This document shows, in pieces, positions 5,502 to 8,714 of a stretch of DNA of 8,714 nt. The stretch's first letter is position 1. Each line of letters begins with the position of its first letter. Under the pieces are notes generated by a model that did not search any database, was not told the origin of the DNA, and saw only the letters and a list, made by a program, of their open reading frames with translations. Position numbers and translations under genes: made by a program. The DNA is taken from the NCBI GenBank assembly GCA_903916135.1, contig CAIWVT010000177.1:1-8714 (forward strand), written 5' to 3'. Source of the DNA: an uncultured bacterium. Lineage in GTDB: Bacteria > Bacteroidota > Bacteroidia > Bacteroidales > CAIWKO01.

Positions 5502-8484
5502 TTTTCCCCTCCACAATTTTTATCTCCTCCTCTGTCAATCCATACAACTCATAAACAATTTCATTTATCCGACCTTCACAATAATCTATTTTTGATTTGA
5601 TTTGGTTAAGGGCGGATTCGAGTTTAATCTGTCGTTTTTGTTGGTTGAGTTGGAGAAGTTGGTCAACGAGGGAGATGATTTTATTTTGCAATACAATTTC
5701 TGAATCGTCTCTTAAATTTATCTCTTTGATAGGCAGCAAAGCTATATGCCCCCTTTTAACTTGAGCTAATGCTTCCCCTTTTTCCGGATTTATAATATTT
5801 TGATAATACCAATTTAGAAATTTGGAATTGATTAGACCAAGAATATATTTTAGATTAATTTCTGTTTTTTTACTTACAATAGTGTACAAATTATCCCTAA
5901 CTATAAATTGTCTACTATCTAAAGTCGCATTCAAATGATCGCCTGTTTGGCGAATAATAATTTTCTCTTTTGCATCAAATTCTGCAGAATAACGGGGTTC
6001 AGCAAGCCAATCACCAAAAAGAATGAAATAGTCATTATTCCAAATAATTTCATACCGATTCATTAAACTACCTCTCAACAGTGGTCTATAAGAATTATCT
6101 ATATTGATTTTTGACACAAAAGTTTTATCGTCAACTGTTTTCCTAGTTTGAGGTGGTTTGCCTTTGCCAACCTGAAAAGGTTTTGTACCTTGAGTTATTT
6201 TACATAAATAGTCAAGAATCGGTAAAGCATTTAATTTGCTTTTTATAGAAATGTTTTCCTCACAATCAAAGATATTTACTGGGGAACCACCACCATCAAT
6301 CCATATTTGCTGTTTAATATATCTCTGAGCTTTTTCATTCTTTTTGTTGAATATATCTATTTGTATTTCATGTGCACTGATAGGTGCTGAATTTTTAAAA
6401 ATCAAAATTTCAGTATCCACAACAGCTTGGTCAAAAACTGGATTTTGAAAATGAATAATATTTTCAATTTCGATTTTAGAAAAAAGATGGCGTCGTATTT
6501 TTGTAGATTTAAGATTTACTAACCAAGTATTTGGAATTATAAAACCAAGTAACCCTTGCGAACATAAAAGGTCAAGTGATTTTTCAATGAATAAGTAATA
6601 ACTATCAAATTGGTAATCTTGAAGCCTGAAAATCTTTAAAAAATATTCGGTTTCGGGTTTTGTAAACGTAGCACCGTATGGAGGATTGCCAAGTACCACA
6701 TCAAATCCACCACTTATACTGTACTCTTCGTTTGGTTCTTCAACATTTCCCAATAATTTTTTAATTAGTTCCTTTGCCTTTTCTTCAGCAGCCTTTGCTT
6801 GGTTTAGAATTTGTGTGTTATGCCATTTAAGTTCTTGGTCTATTTCTGCTTTTCTAATTTTAAATATATCTGGAAATGCTTTTTGCCAACTAAAAGGCTT
6901 TATTTTCTTTTCAAAACCTAAATCAAGTTCACCTTCATAAATATCTATATCAATCAAACTATTCCCGTCCTTAATATTATTATCAAGTGTTGGCAACACT
7001 CTTTCGTGAAACATAGATAATTGGTTTTTGATGCTGGCTTCGGTTTCGCCTTCAAGGCATTTGAGCAGCAGGGAGAGTTTGGTTACTTCCACGGCGTTGG
7101 CATCAATGTCAACACCATAGATATTGTTCAACAGTATGCGTTTCTTTTCGGTAGCGGTCAGGTTGCCGTCGGGAGTGAGGGTGTTGTCTTTGTTGGTTTT
7201 GGTTGATTTGCCGTTGTCGGTGTAATAGTTTTTGTGCCAATCTAACAAATATTGATACGCCCCGATTAGAAAGCTGCCACTGCCACAAGCAGGGTCGCAT
7301 ATTTTAAGGTCGGAGACTTGGGCTGGAGTTTTACCTTCAGTTAGTTTGCCTACGGTATTTTGGACGATATAATCCACAATGTATTGGGGGGTGTAATACA
7401 CGCCGCCAGCTTTGCGCACTTCGGGCTTTTCTTCCACCTTCACAAAGTGAGCAGGCGTAACACGAATGACTTTACCTAAGAATTGCTCGTAGGCACTGCC
7501 CAAAATTTCGACAGACATAAAGGCAAAGTTATAGGGCGAAATGGGTTGATAAAGTTCGTTAACGATGGTTTTGAGGACTTTGTTATCAATGATTAAGGAT
7601 TCGCAAATACGGTCTTTTTTAAAATCAAATAAGCCCGAATTGTATTTGTCGTCGGCAGTTTTGAAACTATCAAAAAGGTTTTTATAATAATTGGTATCGT
7701 GTAAAGCATTTCTTAGATTTCCATAAGGTTCGATGCTGCGGTCTTCTGCTATGCGTAGAAAGATTATACGATTGATGGTTTGTTGCACAGCGAAGTTCAA
7801 TTCATCTTCGTCCAATTGCTGATTATTACGACTAATGTTGGAAGCAAGTTGTGTGCGCCATTTGTCGAGCGATTCCAAAAAGTCTTTATCCACGGTGGTA
7901 GTGCCTTTTTTGTTGGCAGCACCTGCCACAAACTTATCGAAACTACCTTTCAGTACTTGCTCTTTGGAAAAGGTTTCCCAAATGAAATCAAATTCTTTCA
8001 GATAATCTTTAAAGGTGAGATAACGAATACGGGCAACGGCGGCTTTGTCGCCTTGTTTTGGTTTTTTAGTGCAATCGTAAATAGAAAATTCTTCAAAATC
8101 GGTGATGACGGATATGCCGAGTCCGGCGTTCCATCCATAATGTCGCACCTGAAATGCTGCTTTTACACCTTCTTTTATATCAACGCTGGGTTTTTTGGCT
8201 TCTACAAAGAACAAACGTTTGCCTCCGCCAATTTTAAATGAATAATCAGGGGCTTTGGTGGCGGATCCAATTTTTATTTTGTCTTCGTGAATCACTTCCC
8301 GATAGGCTTCCGCATAGCCTTGCTGGTTGTCAATATCCCAACCCAAAGCTTTGAAAAAAGGGTCAATGAAATCGCGACGCGTCAAGGTTTCGTTATACTC
8401 CACATTTTTGTAGGAAGCAAACTGCTCACTGAAACGTTGAACGAGTTCGGAGATTTTTTGGTAGGCGGCTTCTTTTGGCGTCAT
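5494..8484 (-). CDS. Type IIG (Eco57I-like) restriction-modification fusion enzyme
   Basis: A 996-aa single-chain enzyme that should both cut and methylate DNA at one specific site. Seen: an N-terminal nuclease domain with P79-D80 ... E95-A-K97 (APDYSF ... FFVEAKKP). A helical linker precedes the gamma-class N6-adenine methylase core: motif X-like GGVYYTPQYIVDYIV (360-374), motif I DPACGSGSF (397-405), IYGVDIDANAVEV (455-467), catalytic NPPY at 600-603 within FDVVLGNPPYG, and LLGFIIPNTWL (645-655). The last third (about 740-930) matches the TaqI-like specificity-domain style (GTKPFQVGKGKP, RPLLRGSLMNRY, LKYILGLINSKFLNWYY), ending in a coiled coil. Length is typical for the family and the frame is intact. 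The start at 8484 follows a good TACCTTTG promoter. The stop codon is supplied by the adjoining cassette repeat. GC content falls sharply downstream of about 7020 (residue 488). Confidence 0.92.
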   Translation of the reverse strand: MTPKEAAYQKISELVQRFSEQFASYKNVEYNETLTRRDFIDPFFKALGWDIDNQQGYAEAYREVIHEDKIKIGSATKAPDYSFKIGGGKRLFFVEAKKPSVDIKEGVKAAFQVRHYGWNAGLGISVITDFEEFSIYDCTKKPKQGDKAAVARIRYLTFKDYLKEFDFIWETFSKEQVLKGSFDKFVAGAANKKGTTTVDKDFLESLDKWRTQLASNISRNNQQLDEDELNFAVQQTINRIIFLRIAEDRSIEPYGNLRNALHDTNYYKNLFDSFKTADDKYNSGLFDFKKDRICESLIIDNKVLKTIVNELYQPISPYNFAFMSVEILGSAYEQFLGKVIRVTPAHFVKVEEKPEVRKAGGVYYTPQYIVDYIVQNTVGKLTEGKTPAQVSDLKICDPACGSGSFLIGAYQYLLDWHKNYYTDNGKSTKTNKDNTLTPDGNLTATEKKRILLNNIYGVDIDANAVEVTKLSLLLKCLEGETEASIKNQLSMFHERVLPTLDNNIKDGNSLIDIDIYEGELDLGFEKKIKPFSWQKAFPDIFKIRKAEIDQELKWHNTQILNQAKAAEEKAKELIKKLLGNVEEPNEEYSISGGFDVVLGNPPYGATFTKPETEYFLKIFRLQDYQFDSYYLFIEKSLDLLCSQGLLGFIIPNTWLVNLKSTKIRRHLFSKIEIENIIHFQNPVFDQAVVDTEILIFKNSAPISAHEIQIDIFNKKNEKAQRYIKQQIWIDGGGSPVNIFDCEENISIKSKLNALPILDYLCKITQGTKPFQVGKGKPPQTRKTVDDKTFVSKINIDNSYRPLLRGSLMNRYEIIWNNDYFILFGDWLAEPRYSAEFDAKEKIIIRQTGDHLNATLDSRQFIVRDNLYTIVSKKTEINLKYILGLINSKFLNWYYQNIINPEKGEALAQVKRGHIALLPIKEINLRDDSEIVLQNKIISLVDQLLQLNQQKRQIKLESALNQIKSKIDYCEGRINEIVYELYGLTEEEIKIVEGKNV

Positions 8485-8513
8485 GGGTGATGTGATAAAT
8501 TAAAATACTTCGA

Positions 8514-8548
8514 CAAAGGTACGAAATAATATAATATCATGAAAAAAA
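8514..8548 (-). promoter_or_regulatory. Promoter of the type IIG operon
   Basis: The minus strand reads TACCTTTG (8514-8521), a full match to the Bacteroidota -7 element, 29 bp before the start codon at 8484. At 19 bp upstream is a T-run ending in C (8541-8548), an approximate -33 TTTG. The predicted leader is about 20-25 nt and has no Shine-Dalgarno sequence, as is usual in the phylum. Confidence 0.6.
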
Positions 8549-8595
8549 TCACTTTAATAAATTGATTGGCGCACAAAAAAAAAAGAATTAGACTA

Positions 8596-8638
8596 AGCCT
8601 AAAAGGATAGTAGCTACAGAGGCAGCCCCTCTGCTGAG
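8596..8638 (+). repeat. AGGATAG palindromic element, copy 2
   Basis: It aligns to 4419-4448 at 23 of 30 positions without gaps, beginning AGCCTAAAAGGATAG. It also contains its own hairpin: CAGAGG (8617-8622) pairs with CCTCTG (8628-8633) around a 5-nt loop. It lies upstream of the type IIG promoter, in the same orientation as copy 1, so the two bracket the operon. Confidence 0.5.
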
Positions 8639-8669
8639 TATAGATAAAGTTTAATTTCTTCATGCTCTA

Positions 8670-8685
8670 ATACCGATACGGTATC
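8670..8685. promoter_or_regulatory. Short perfect inverted repeat, possible operator
   Basis: ATACCG (8670-8675) and CGGTAT (8679-8684) form a perfect inverted repeat with a 3-bp spacer, overlapping a second palindrome GATACGGTATC (8675-8685). It lies about 150 bp upstream of the type IIG promoter and near the window end. It may belong to an unseen neighbouring gene. Confidence 0.25.
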
Positions 8686-8714
8686 TGTAATAGTCCAACC
8701 CCGACATGTGCATG

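Noticed and set aside
5002..5505. Target-site duplication around the GxxExxY cassette
   Set aside because: The flanks (ATTAT on the left, TTTTT on the right) do not form a convincing direct repeat.
5071..5626. 13-nt identity GGATTCGAGTTTA at 5071-5083 and 5614-5626
   Set aside because: Both copies lie in coding sequence and encode K-L-E-S; similarity stops outside, so chance is the simpler reading.
7021..8241. Plus-strand ORFs antisense to the type IIG gene (7021-7206 and 7780-8241)
   Set aside because: They mirror the codons of the clearly real minus-strand gene, have skewed Phe/Gly-rich composition and no recognisable domain.
5494..8484. Type I restriction (HsdR/HsdM/HsdS) or BREX interpretation of the large gene
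   Set aside because: There is no helicase/translocase and no separate specificity subunit; nuclease, methylase with NPPY and TaqI-like specificity region are in one chain, which fits type IIG.
8481..8663. 60-aa minus-strand ORF upstream of the type IIG gene
   Set aside because: It overlaps the type IIG start and promoter, runs through the AGGATAG hairpin element, and its sequence has no family-like features.

Overview
The window looks like a chromosomal stretch of a Bacteroidota bacterium. The first gene carries a signal peptide, a choice-of-anchor L domain and a type IX secretion (T9SS) C-terminal sorting domain. Good matches to the Bacteroidota -7 promoter element TAnnTTTG precede several genes, Shine-Dalgarno sequences are mostly absent, and a GxxExxY cassette of a kind I associate with this phylum is present. 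No rRNA, tRNA or CRISPR array was seen.

Region 1 (1-1800, higher GC) holds two plus-strand envelope genes: a secreted, surface-anchored choice-of-anchor L / T9SS protein (66-1124) and a small outer-membrane beta-barrel protein (1197-1715). A strong palindrome lies between them and a weak terminator follows. Region 2 (1830-4290, AT-rich) is a type II restriction-modification cassette. It has a beta-class, TSPPY-type (probably N4-cytosine) methyltransferase on the plus strand (1846-2967). Convergent with it, only 2 bp away, is a two-gene minus-strand operon: an MjaI-like endonuclease (3600-4181) followed 18 bp later by a second small protein with PD-(D/E)xK-like features (2970-3581). If the specificity is that of MjaI (CTAG), one of only two CTAG sites I find in the window lies in the endonuclease promoter region.

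Region 3 (4400-8640) is a second restriction locus on the minus strand. A 996-aa type IIG / Eco57I-like fusion of nuclease, methylase and specificity domain (5494-8484) is read from a TACCTTTG promoter. It is followed by a GxxExxY nuclease-like gene (5062-5472) and an unrecognised helical protein (4469-5005). The GxxExxY gene sits in a 490-bp cassette (5011-5500) bounded by 33-nt imperfect inverted repeats. The cassette lies exactly at the junction between the type IIG stop codon and the next start codon; removing it on paper leaves a tight TAA-T-ATG junction. Two diverged copies of a short element containing AGGATAG stand in direct orientation just outside this operon (4419 and 8596).

The window therefore reads as a two-system restriction (defence) island next to ordinary envelope genes. 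The points of most interest are the inverted-repeat GxxExxY cassette and its mini-ORF start junction, the paired nucleases beside a single methylase, the possible self-site in the endonuclease promoter, and a sharp base-composition step inside the type IIG gene that suggests exchange of its methylase/specificity half.
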